DNA of 64,000 nucleotides from Rectinema sp003452735 (GTDB taxonomy: Bacteria; Spirochaetota; Spirochaetia; Treponematales; Rectinemataceae), in assembly GCA_035415815.1 (NCBI GenBank), contig DAOOGR010000001.1:1-64000 (forward strand). The letters run 5' to 3'. The notes below the pieces were generated by a model, which was not told the DNA's origin, did not search any database, and was given only the letters and a program-made list of their open reading frames with translations. The position numbers and the translations under genes were made by a program. Shown here piece after piece: positions 32,852 through 39,924 of this stretch (position 1 is the stretch's first letter; the number at the start of each line of letters is the position of its first letter).

Positions 32852-33429
32852 TGAGAATTGCGATAATTGGAGGTTCCTTCAATCCGCCCCATATAGGACA
32901 CATGATTTTGATTGAAGAGATTCTTGCCACTGAATGTTATCAGAGAGTATTGCTTATTCCAGCTAAAGCTGCGCCACATAAAGTTCCGCAGATGGACCCA
33001 GGTCCGGAAATGCGACTTGCTCTTTTGGAAGCAAGCATTGAAGGATGGCACAATGTGGCGATTGAAGATTGCGAATTGAGGCGAGCTGGTCTATCCTATA
33101 CTTCAGATACCTTGGAAGAACTATGGAATAGAAGACTGTTCGATGAAAGGCCAGGGCTTGTGATAGGAGATGATCTAGCTACTGATTTTTTAGCAACATG
33201 GAAACGGGCCGAGAAGATTCTGGAATTAGCGGATATTATCGTTGCTCATCGTCTCTATGTTGACAAAATCCCATTGCCTTATCCTCACAACTATATCGAA
33301 AATCTCATTATTCCAATCTCTTCCACGCTTGTTAGAGAGAGGATTCATGCTGGTGGTGCATGGCGTTCGCTAGTTATGCCTTCTGTTCGCACAATCATAG
33401 AGAACTATGGACTATATCGAAATACCTGA
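32851..33429 (+). CDS. nadD: Nicotinate-nucleotide adenylyltransferase
   Basis: A 192-aa NadD of the NAD biosynthesis pathway. It transfers AMP to nicotinate mononucleotide. The nucleotidyltransferase motif GGSFNPPHIGHM is at residues 7-18 and the C-terminal ISSTLVRERI motif (ISST/S) is present. Start ATG 32851 shares a base with the obg stop, so translation is coupled. It overlaps yqeK by 23 bases. The order obg-nadD-yqeK-(lytR)-rsfS is common in bacteria. Confidence 0.93.
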   Translation: MRIAIIGGSFNPPHIGHMILIEEILATECYQRVLLIPAKAAPHKVPQMDPGPEMRLALLEASIEGWHNVAIEDCELRRAGLSYTSDTLEELWNRRLFDERPGLVIGDDLATDFLATWKRAEKILELADIIVAHRLYVDKIPLPYPHNYIENLIIPISSTLVRERIHAGGAWRSLVMPSVRTIIENYGLYRNT

Positions 33430-34021
33430 GATTGCCAAAGTAATAGAAAAAGAGATTGCATGTACTTTGACTCCCAAAAGATACGCTCACTCTAGATCAA
33501 CCGCAGAGACCGCGGTAAAACTCGCCGAGCGTTTTGGCGAAGACCGATGGGCCGCTCATCTAGCAGGATTATCGCATGATATGTGTAGGGGGTTGAGTTT
33601 TGAGGAGCAAGATAATCTGGTGAATCGACATAAAGCTTGTATAGCTTTTCTTAGTAAACGCGCATCCCTAGCGGCAATCCTATCGGATAAGGAATTTAAA
33701 GAAAAAATGATTCATGGCCCAGCTGCAGCTTGTTTGCTCTGTCATAGGTTTCAGGTTAGGCAAGAACCGATATTGGAAGCTGTGGCATTGCATAGCATTG
33801 CAGATGATGCAATGTCCCCTCTTGCTAAGATTGTATACATTGCCGATAAACTCGAACCGCTTCGCAATCGGGCAGCCGATGCCGATGAAAAAATGCAGAC
33901 TCTAGACCTTGATTCGCTTTTTGCATATACGCTTACTTCAGTTGTAAAATGGTTCTCCGAATCTGGGAGACCGCTTTGCCCATACACTGCCGAGATATAT
34001 AGCAGGATGCCAAAATTATGA
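33407..34021 (+). CDS. yqeK: HD-domain Ap4A hydrolase, YqeK family
   Basis: A 204-aa HD-domain protein. YqeK enzymes cleave Ap4A symmetrically to two ADP. Metal ligands are visible: H in YAHSRSTAETA, HD in GLSHDMCRG, H in KMIHGPAAA, H in VALHSIADD and D in VYIADKLEPLR. The family length is about 190. The ATG at 33407 lies within nadD and the two coding regions overlap by 23 bases. It overlaps the next gene by four bases. Confidence 0.9.
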   Translation: MDYIEIPEIAKVIEKEIACTLTPKRYAHSRSTAETAVKLAERFGEDRWAAHLAGLSHDMCRGLSFEEQDNLVNRHKACIAFLSKRASLAAILSDKEFKEKMIHGPAAACLLCHRFQVRQEPILEAVALHSIADDAMSPLAKIVYIADKLEPLRNRAADADEKMQTLDLDSLFAYTLTSVVKWFSESGRPLCPYTAEIYSRMPKL

Positions 34022-35208
34022 GCGACTCGAAATCAAAAATTTTAAAACGAAGCTCTCTACCACTTTTAGTGATTCTAATCGTTGTAGCAATAGGGCTTTT
34101 CTTTGTTGTCAAGCTCACAGAGAAGGGAACTGTCGAGAGCATTATCAAGAAAGACCAGCCTATGGCTATACTCTTCATTTTTGAGAGTGATAAAAAACCT
34201 GTTTCTAATCAACTTTTAATTTGGTATCCGTCGAGGCGCAAGGCTGCCATTATGGATATTCCAAGCACTATGGGCATCATACTAAAAAGTGCAAATAAAA
34301 TGAGCAGCATCGACACTGTCTATGATTCTCGAAATCCCAGTAAATTCGTCAAAGAAATAAGCGATTATCTTAAGTACCCAATTGATGGCTGGTTTGTCTA
34401 CGATGAAGTGAGCCTTTGCCAGACAATAGATCTGCTGGAAGGAATTCAGATGTTTATCCCCGAGACGGTGATAGAGAGTGACTCACTAAAAGGAGTGTCT
34501 CTTCCTGGAGGTGCAGTAGTGCTAGATGGGGATAAGACAAACCAATACCTTCTTTATGCCTTAGCCACAGACTCCTATTCCGAGGAGATCAGCCGCAAAC
34601 AAAGGTTGCTTATAAACATGCTGGGAAAACTTGCTGATGAGTCGACAGCCTTCAATAAGAATAATAATATTCGTTTGATCGCATCAAAACCAAAAAGCAA
34701 TTTCAGTCTTGCAACTCGCGTGAGTATTTTTAAGCACTTAGCTCAGATTGATTATGATATGATAATCACACAATTCATTTCTGGATCTTTTAGGAGCTTT
34801 GAGGAGCGTCGTCTTCTATTTCCATATTATGATGGAGAGCTTGCTCGGGATGTGGTGAGTCAGACAGCAAAAGCGCTGGGCGTAGAAGAAAATGAAGCGT
34901 CTCAGAAGACGGTTGTGACAATAGACATACTAAATGGCTGTGGAGAAAAAGGGCTTGCAAATACAGCCTCGATTCTCTTCGAAAGCTATGGCTATAAAGT
35001 CGTATCGGTAGGCAATGCACCAAGTTTCGATTATGCAAAGACAATTATGTACGACAATGATGGGGATAAGGCGGCGCTTCAACAGGTTGCAAATATCATA
35101 AACTGTAGGAATTTTGGCGACGCTTCAGCTTTGCCCGGGCTTCAAAAAGCCAATATCACTATAATATTGGGAAAAGATTTCAATGGGAGGTACTGTATTG
35201 GACAGTAA
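34018..35208 (+). CDS. LytR-CpsA-Psr family membrane protein with LytR_C domain
   Basis: A 396-aa protein with a short cytoplasmic N-terminus, one membrane segment (about residues 14-32) and an extracytoplasmic part. The LCP-like core includes MAILFIFESD, DIPSTMGIILKSANKMSSIDTVY, and NQYLLYALATDSYSEEISRKQRLLI, with R near the expected R-x-x-R-Q position. A C-terminal LytR_C domain follows (TIDILNGCGEKGLANTASILF). LCP enzymes attach polymers to peptidoglycan; in spirochaetes the acceptor polymer is unclear. The core is diverged, so enzymatic activity is uncertain. It overlaps yqeK by four bases and rsfS by 11. Confidence 0.8.
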   Translation: MSDSKSKILKRSSLPLLVILIVVAIGLFFVVKLTEKGTVESIIKKDQPMAILFIFESDKKPVSNQLLIWYPSRRKAAIMDIPSTMGIILKSANKMSSIDTVYDSRNPSKFVKEISDYLKYPIDGWFVYDEVSLCQTIDLLEGIQMFIPETVIESDSLKGVSLPGGAVVLDGDKTNQYLLYALATDSYSEEISRKQRLLINMLGKLADESTAFNKNNNIRLIASKPKSNFSLATRVSIFKHLAQIDYDMIITQFISGSFRSFEERRLLFPYYDGELARDVVSQTAKALGVEENEASQKTVVTIDILNGCGEKGLANTASILFESYGYKVVSVGNAPSFDYAKTIMYDNDGDKAALQQVANIINCRNFGDASALPGLQKANITIILGKDFNGRYCIGQ

Positions 35209-35560
35209 GGCGTTTGCATATCAGAGTGCTGAGATTCTAGCGCAGCATAAAGCGCTCAATGTTCTCGTAATGGATGTTCATGAGATAGCTGGATGGGCTG
35301 ATTATTTTGTACTAGCGACAAGCACAAGTTCCACTCATATGCGGGGACTTCAAAAGCATATTGAGGAATTTCTAGATTCCGAAAAAATAGATCTTCTCAA
35401 TAGGCCTGAAGTTACCGACGATCAGTGCTGGCTGCTAATGGATGCCCAGGATGTGATAATAAATATCATGAGCGCCGAAGCTAGGGAGTTCTATGATCTA
35501 GAATCGCTTTGGTTCAATGCACCTCGCTTTGCAGTCACTTTCCGTGGAAACGGAATCTAA
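35198..35560 (+). CDS. rsfS: Ribosomal silencing factor RsfS
   Basis: A 120-aa protein that binds L14 on the 50S subunit and blocks subunit joining in starvation. Family motifs are KALNVLVMDVHEIAGWADYFVLATSTS, HMRGLQKHIEE and WLLMDAQDVIINIMSAEAREFYDLESLW. The TTG at 35198 is preferred since GGGAGG ends seven bases before it; the ATG at 35183 precedes that site and would add five residues. It is the last gene of the obg-nadD-yqeK-lytR-like-rsfS unit, closed by a strong terminator. Confidence 0.93.
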   Translation: MDSKAFAYQSAEILAQHKALNVLVMDVHEIAGWADYFVLATSTSSTHMRGLQKHIEEFLDSEKIDLLNRPEVTDDQCWLLMDAQDVIINIMSAEAREFYDLESLWFNAPRFAVTFRGNGI

Positions 35561-35600
35561 ATCTGGAATAGTCTCAATAATCTTAGGTATGAGCAAGGTA

Positions 35601-35634
35601 TTGAAAAGGCGCGGTTTTAGCCGCGCCTTTTCAA
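35601..35634. terminator. Bidirectional intrinsic terminator
   Basis: TTGAAAAGGCGCGG and CCGCGCCTTTTCAA form a 14-bp perfect stem around a six-base TTTTAG loop. The stem ends in A/T runs on both strands, so it can terminate rsfS from the left and the acidic-protein gene from the right. Confidence 0.9.
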
Positions 35635-35651
35635 TCTATAACACCGTTGTC

Positions 35652-35996
35652 TTATTCGTCAGTGTCATCATCATAATCAAAATCTTCGTCTTCGAAATCA
35701 TCGTCCTCGAGTTCCTCATCCTCATCTAGGTCCTCATCTTCGTCGAAATCTTCATCGATATCTTCCTCGTCCTCGAATTCCTCATCCTCTTCCAAGTCAT
35801 CTTCATCTTCTAGATCTTCTTCGTCTTCAAACTCATCATCATCATCGCTATCATAGTCGAATTCATCATCGTAGGCGCCATCGAATCGCACAGTAGGTCT
35901 AAGCGAATATATGGTATCGGCAGAATCGCCGTTGGTAAGAGTGATCAATTCGAATTCTTCCTGCGTATCGGCGGTCATTGTAATTTTATGGTTCAT
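35652..35996 (-). CDS. Small extremely acidic protein
   Basis: A 114-aa protein. About 45 N-terminal residues look ordered (MNHKITMTADTQEEFELITL), and the last ~70 are almost entirely Asp and Glu with regular Phe/Tyr, for example DDEFEDEEDLEDEDD. ATG 35996 is chosen because GGGAGGAG lies just upstream; the longer frame has no support. The tail resembles that of the RNA polymerase delta subunit, but the HARE-HTH domain of delta is missing. DNA mimicry, histone-like chaperoning or binding of cations or basic proteins are possible. No homologue is recognised. It shares the bidirectional terminator with rsfS. Confidence 0.75.
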   Translation of the reverse strand: MNHKITMTADTQEEFELITLTNGDSADTIYSLRPTVRFDGAYDDEFDYDSDDDDEFEDEEDLEDEDDLEEDEEFEDEEDIDEDFDEDEDLDEDEELEDDDFEDEDFDYDDDTDE

Positions 35997-36173
35997 AGTG
36001 CGCTCCTCCCATAAATATTCTCTTTGCATTGAAGCAGATGTACTATTACGAGAAACGGCCAGTGCGTCAATACAGAGGCATGGCAAAATTTATAGGTCAA
36101 ATGAAAATATGTCAAGGAAAAATTACAAAAAACATTTCTTTTTGGAGAGCTTTTAATCAAAAAAGTTATCATA

Positions 36174-36184
36174 TATAATATAAT
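36174..36184 (+). promoter_or_regulatory. -10 region of ispE (two overlapping TATAAT boxes)
   Basis: TATAAT occurs at 36174-36179 and again at 36179-36184, sharing one base. The ATG is at 36190 and no ribosome site precedes it, so the mRNA is leaderless or nearly so. No strong -35 is visible; the upstream sequence is A/T-rich. Confidence 0.5.
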
Positions 36185-36189
36185 CGATA

Positions 36190-37221
36190 ATGTACGCACT
36201 CGAAATCAAAGCTTTTGCAAAAATCAATATCGGACTCAAAATCTTTCAGAGAAGAATCTCAGGATACCACGATATAGAAAGCATATTTCAGAATGTAAGT
36301 TTATCTGATACCATTTTGATATCCACGGGCAAAAAGAATAATAAAGAGAGAGTGACCATAGAAGGTGACTTTGGATGCCCTATAAACTTATCAAGTGTAT
36401 ATAGAGCAGCGATCGAATTCGATAAAGCTTCCGATGGAATTATTAGCCAAAATGGTGTATATATCCAAGTTAAAAAAGGAATTCCTGCACAAGCAGGCTT
36501 GGGTGCAGCCAGTGCTGATGCTGCGGCTACACTCTGCGGCTTAAACGAGCTTTTTAGCATGCAGTTCTCAAAAAAAGAACTAACCAGCATTTCAATAAGG
36601 ATCGGGAGCGATGTTCCTTTCTTTTTGTATGGAGGTGCGGCTATTGTTAGGGGACGAGGCGAGTTGATAAACCTAATAGATCCCAGAACCGATTTTGGAA
36701 TAGTAATTTTACTACCTTCATGGTCTTCTTCTACTCAAGATGCTTATAGGCTTTTAGATGTTCTGCGCTGCAATGATATTTCTTGGATTCCACCCGCAAC
36801 TGAATTTCGCGAAAGCGAATCGGTCCATTGTGTCTGCTCTTCGGATGAGAAGTTGAAACAATGGTATCATGGTCCTATTGTAAATTGGTATCTAGAGAAC
36901 GATTTTCAGCCAGTAATGGAAAAACAACATAGAGAATATAAAGAATGGTCACAGTTTCTTATGAAAAATGGCGCAATCTGTACAAGCCTTACTGGTTCTG
37001 GATCGGCAATGTATGGAGTATTCAAGTCTATGAGAGAAGCTGATACAGCTGCCGAAGAATGCAGGACTTTGCTCAAAGAAGCCGAAAAATCAGGATTGTG
37101 TACTATTGCTAGCATTTTTTCTGTAGCACCGCTTGCGCGAAGCATGATTGTAAGTTATATTCAAGCTTGCAACGTAGATACAAGGTCAGACAAGGAGCGT
37201 TCCTGCCATGGAAGTGACTGA
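36190..37221 (+). CDS. ispE: 4-diphosphocytidyl-2-C-methyl-D-erythritol kinase
   Basis: A 343-aa GHMP kinase of the MEP pathway, longer than the usual 280-300. The N-terminus AFAKINIGLKIFQRRISGYHDIESIFQ contains the catalytic Lys and the substrate-binding motif. The glycine-rich ATP loop reads PAQAGLGAASADAAAT where most enzymes have GLGGGSSxAA, a visible change. Motif 3 is SLTGSGSAMYGVF. The extra length lies in an insert near residues 200-240 (CNDISWIPPATEFRE to WYLENDFQPV) and a C-terminal tail. It overlaps spoVG by 14 bases. Confidence 0.9.
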   Translation: MYALEIKAFAKINIGLKIFQRRISGYHDIESIFQNVSLSDTILISTGKKNNKERVTIEGDFGCPINLSSVYRAAIEFDKASDGIISQNGVYIQVKKGIPAQAGLGAASADAAATLCGLNELFSMQFSKKELTSISIRIGSDVPFFLYGGAAIVRGRGELINLIDPRTDFGIVILLPSWSSSTQDAYRLLDVLRCNDISWIPPATEFRESESVHCVCSSDEKLKQWYHGPIVNWYLENDFQPVMEKQHREYKEWSQFLMKNGAICTSLTGSGSAMYGVFKSMREADTAAEECRTLLKEAEKSGLCTIASIFSVAPLARSMIVSYIQACNVDTRSDKERSCHGSD

Positions 37222-37492
37222 CATCCGTATCCGGAAGGTAAGTGCTGAAGGAAAACTCAAAGCCTATGTAACAGTGACCTTCGATGAATGCTTTGTTGTT
37301 CACAATGTAAAAATAATCGAAGGTAAAAGCGGCATGTTCATTGCTATGCCTAGTAGGCGGACAAAAACAGGAGAATACAAGGATATAGCACATCCTATTT
37401 GTCCTGATTTCCGATCGAAATTACAGGAAAAAATTCTCGCTGCATATAATTCTAATGCGCCAAGCGATACTTCAGTGCCTGAATTTGACTGA
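37208..37492 (+). CDS. spoVG: Septation/RNA-binding regulator SpoVG
   Basis: A 94-aa SpoVG. The conserved core is MEVTDIRIRKV, AYVTVTFDECFVVHNVKIIEG, GMFIAMPSRRTKTGEYKDIAHPI. In spirochaetes such as Borrelia it binds DNA and RNA and acts as a global regulator. AAGGAG lies 11 bases before the ATG, inside the end of ispE. It is followed by the tRNA-Gln promoter five bases after its stop. Confidence 0.96.
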   Translation: MEVTDIRIRKVSAEGKLKAYVTVTFDECFVVHNVKIIEGKSGMFIAMPSRRTKTGEYKDIAHPICPDFRSKLQEKILAAYNSNAPSDTSVPEFD

Positions 37493-37496
37493 CACC

Positions 37497-37525
37497 TTCA
37501 CATTTTTTCAATTTCCTCGTATATT
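37497..37525 (+). promoter_or_regulatory. Promoter of tRNA-Gln (and probably rplY)
   Basis: TTCACA at 37497-37502 (5/6), a 17-base spacer and TATATT at 37520-37525 (5/6). The start would be near 37532, about 12 bases before the mature tRNA. rplY follows the tRNA by 32 bases without a visible second promoter, so one transcript likely carries both. Confidence 0.75.
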
Positions 37526-37543
37526 GCAATGAATTCTTTTTAT

Positions 37544-37615
37544 TGGGACGTAGGCAAGCGGTAAGCCTCCGGATTTTGGTTCCGGCATGCGCAGGTTCGA
37601 ATCCTGCCGTCCCAG
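37544..37615 (+). tRNA. tRNA-Gln (anticodon TTG)
   Basis: Acceptor TGGGACG (37544-37550) pairs with CGTCCCA (37608-37614), discriminator G. The anticodon loop TTTTGGT on a CCGGA/TCCGG stem gives TTG. The T-arm has GGTTCGAATCC. Total 72 nt, CCA not encoded. The U-A first pair is typical for tRNA-Gln. Confidence 0.95.
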
Positions 37616-37647
37616 GAAAAGGCATATAGGTCAAGGAGTAGAAAAAT

Positions 37648-38304
37648 ATGGAACATATTGCATTGAGAGTCTCCCCGAGAGGAAAACTTACTAAAGGAGA
37701 GCTCAGGCAAGAACGCAAAAAATGTAGATTGCCCGCTCAGATATATGGCAAAGGGATTGAGCCAATCTCGGTTTTTCTCGAAGGCAAGGAATTTACCAAT
37801 GTTGCAAAACGTATCACCGAGAGTATGATCATCGATCTAGATTTGGAAGGCAAAAGATTTGCTGCTTTATTGAAGGAGATCCAAAAAGAAACAATTTCTG
37901 GTGATATCCTCCACATCGATTTTAATCTCTTGAGGCATGATAGAAAGATTCGTGTCAGAGTGCCTCTTCACCTGAATGGAACAGCCAAAGGTGTCAAAGA
38001 TGGAGGAATTTTGGAACATTCAATTCATGAGATTGAAGTTGAGTGCGATTCCGATCATCTTCCAGAAAAGATCGAAGTAGATATTACAGATCTTGAAGCG
38101 AATCATGCCCTTCACCTGAGAGAAATTGCTTTACCTGAAGGAGTAAAGCTAATCACTAACCCCGATACCGTCTTTGCGATCATAAAGTTTGCACACGGAG
38201 AGCCTGAAAATCCATCCGAGGTCGAAGCTGAAGCAGTCGAAGAAGCTGTTGCGCCTACAGAGCAAGAATCTGCAGAAACGACAAGTGAAGCAGTGCATAA
38301 ATAA
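37648..38304 (+). CDS. rplY: 50S ribosomal protein L25/general stress protein Ctc
   Basis: A 218-aa two-domain L25 (TL5/Ctc type). The N-terminal 5S-rRNA-binding domain has LTKGELRQERKKCRLPAQIYGKGIEPISV, and the C-terminal beta domain has RVRVPLHLNGTAKGVKDGGILEH and the tail is Glu/Ala-rich. GGAG lies about ten bases before the ATG. It is read together with tRNA-Gln and ends at a strong terminator. No pth gene follows; tilS comes next. Confidence 0.94.
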   Translation: MEHIALRVSPRGKLTKGELRQERKKCRLPAQIYGKGIEPISVFLEGKEFTNVAKRITESMIIDLDLEGKRFAALLKEIQKETISGDILHIDFNLLRHDRKIRVRVPLHLNGTAKGVKDGGILEHSIHEIEVECDSDHLPEKIEVDITDLEANHALHLREIALPEGVKLITNPDTVFAIIKFAHGEPENPSEVEAEAVEEAVAPTEQESAETTSEAVHK

Positions 38305-38333
38305 CTTTTCAATATCTCAATTTTGTCTTAATA

Positions 38334-38375
38334 GTCCAGCGTTCCAGCTTAAGAGGCTGGAATGCTGGGCTTTTT
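38334..38375 (+). terminator. Intrinsic terminator after rplY
   Basis: A 15-bp stem: GTCCAGCGTTCCAGC (38334-38348) pairs with GCTGGAATGCTGGGC (38356-38370), with two G-T pairs, around a seven-base TTAAGAG loop, followed by TTTTT. Strong rho-independent terminator. Confidence 0.92.
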
Positions 38376-38405
38376 ATTACTAGGCTTGTATATTCATAAG
38401 ACAAG

Positions 38406-39920
38406 ATGCTAGGGTACCCAGAGGCAAACCCAAGCAAGGCAAAGAGAATGAAAACCCTCGAATACAAAGTCAAGAAAGTCCTCCTGGATATGCATGTGGA
38501 TTTTCATAAGCCATTGGCAATTGCCTTTTCAGGAGGACTCGACTCAAGTGTTCTTCTCAGCATTCTCGTTCGTATTATTGGGCATGAGAATATAAGAGCC
38601 ATCCATGTATGTCACAATATTCGTCCAAAGGAAGAGCTTGAAAAAGAGAAGATAATTCTGCAAAAAACATGCAGAGATATGAATATTCCTCTGACCATAG
38701 TTAATATTAGGCAAGGTGCTATTTCTGAGTATGCACATAGGACAAAGTGTGGCGTCGAAGCAGCAGCAAGGCAATATCGATATCATGCTCTTATAAGGAC
38801 AGCTCAAAGATTTGGTATCTCGACAATAGCCACTGCTCATCAAGCCGATGATCAAGCTGAAACCTTTTTCTTGCGTCTTCTTCGCGGGGGGCGCCTTGAG
38901 GCTCTCGGTGGTATTTTGCAGTCAAGATTAGTCGATAGTACAAAAGACATTTATATTATTCGCCCCCTTTTGAGTTTTAGACGCTACGAGCTAGAAGCAT
39001 TTGCAAGAGAAAATAGCCTCGAATGGTCAGAGGATTCGACAAATAGAGACAACTCTTTTTTGAGAAATAGAATTAGACATGAGCTCATCCCTTTACTCGA
39101 CACAAGATTTCCTTCCTGGAGATCTTCAATCGAATCTTATCAGCTGCAAGCTCAGGAATTAAAATCTCTTGTTACTTCAATCGCTCGCCAGCGTATGCCA
39201 ACAATGGTGAGAGGTCGCGGCAAGGATGCCATACTGGATCAAACCTTATTTAAAAAGGAAGAAGCTTTGGTGCGCAGGGAGATCCTAAGGCTCTTTCTCA
39301 TGCAGCTAGGGTTAGAAGATATTGTCAATCAAGGCGTGTTGCGATCCCTTGAGCATGCAATTCTAAAAAGGGCACCTAGAATCGAAGCAGGAAGATGTCA
39401 ATTCGATCTCTCTTGTGGAGTTGTCAAGTATATCGGAAAAGCGGATTCTTCTTCTGCATTTTTAGATCGAAGTATTTCGCATCTAAAGGATTTATGGAAG
39501 CTAGATGAATTCTTTCTAAAAGTAAGAGAGCCGGGTCAATACGAATGTGGGCCATTCAGAATCGTCGTATCTCAAAGCAAGTACGATCCTTCTTCAAATA
39601 TTGCTGCAATAGACAAAGAGGATTTTATATACCTATCGATTCCGCTTTCCTTTCCATTTGTATTTCGAAATCGAAAGGAAGGTGAAACTATAAGCCATGG
39701 AACTTTCTCGAAAGACTTGGATGCAATTTTTAAAAAGCAGAAGATTTCTTCTGAATCAAAGCATATTATTACTATTCTAGAAGATGAATATGGGATTGCG
39801 GCGATTCTTTTAATGACTTTTGATGGCAAATTAAATATAAAATCATACTATCCTCCACAGTTGCTGTGCGAAAAGAGAAAAATAATGTATATTTTGCTAT
39901 CGATGAAAGGAGATTTTTAG
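38406..39920 (+). CDS. tilS: tRNA(Ile)-lysidine synthase
   Basis: A 504-aa enzyme that modifies C34 of tRNA-Ile(CAU) to lysidine so that it reads AUA. The PP-loop FSGGLDSS is at residues 41-48. The TilS-specific segment GVEAAARQYRYHAL and TAHQADDQAETFFLRLLRG follow, and the C-terminal TilS_C domain is present. The start at 38406 lies 11 bases after a TATATT box (38389-38394), without a Shine-Dalgarno site; M15 (38448) is an alternative. Next gene ftsH starts four bases after the stop, a classic tilS-ftsH pair. Confidence 0.92.
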   Translation: MLGYPEANPSKAKRMKTLEYKVKKVLLDMHVDFHKPLAIAFSGGLDSSVLLSILVRIIGHENIRAIHVCHNIRPKEELEKEKIILQKTCRDMNIPLTIVNIRQGAISEYAHRTKCGVEAAARQYRYHALIRTAQRFGISTIATAHQADDQAETFFLRLLRGGRLEALGGILQSRLVDSTKDIYIIRPLLSFRRYELEAFARENSLEWSEDSTNRDNSFLRNRIRHELIPLLDTRFPSWRSSIESYQLQAQELKSLVTSIARQRMPTMVRGRGKDAILDQTLFKKEEALVRREILRLFLMQLGLEDIVNQGVLRSLEHAILKRAPRIEAGRCQFDLSCGVVKYIGKADSSSAFLDRSISHLKDLWKLDEFFLKVREPGQYECGPFRIVVSQSKYDPSSNIAAIDKEDFIYLSIPLSFPFVFRNRKEGETISHGTFSKDLDAIFKKQKISSESKHIITILEDEYGIAAILLMTFDGKLNIKSYYPPQLLCEKRKIMYILLSMKGDF

Positions 39921-39924
39921 ATAA

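Noticed and set aside
35690..35870. GAT/GAA-rich simple repeat
   Set aside because: The low complexity is explained by the acidic codons of the small protein gene at 35652-35996; there is no exact tandem unit.
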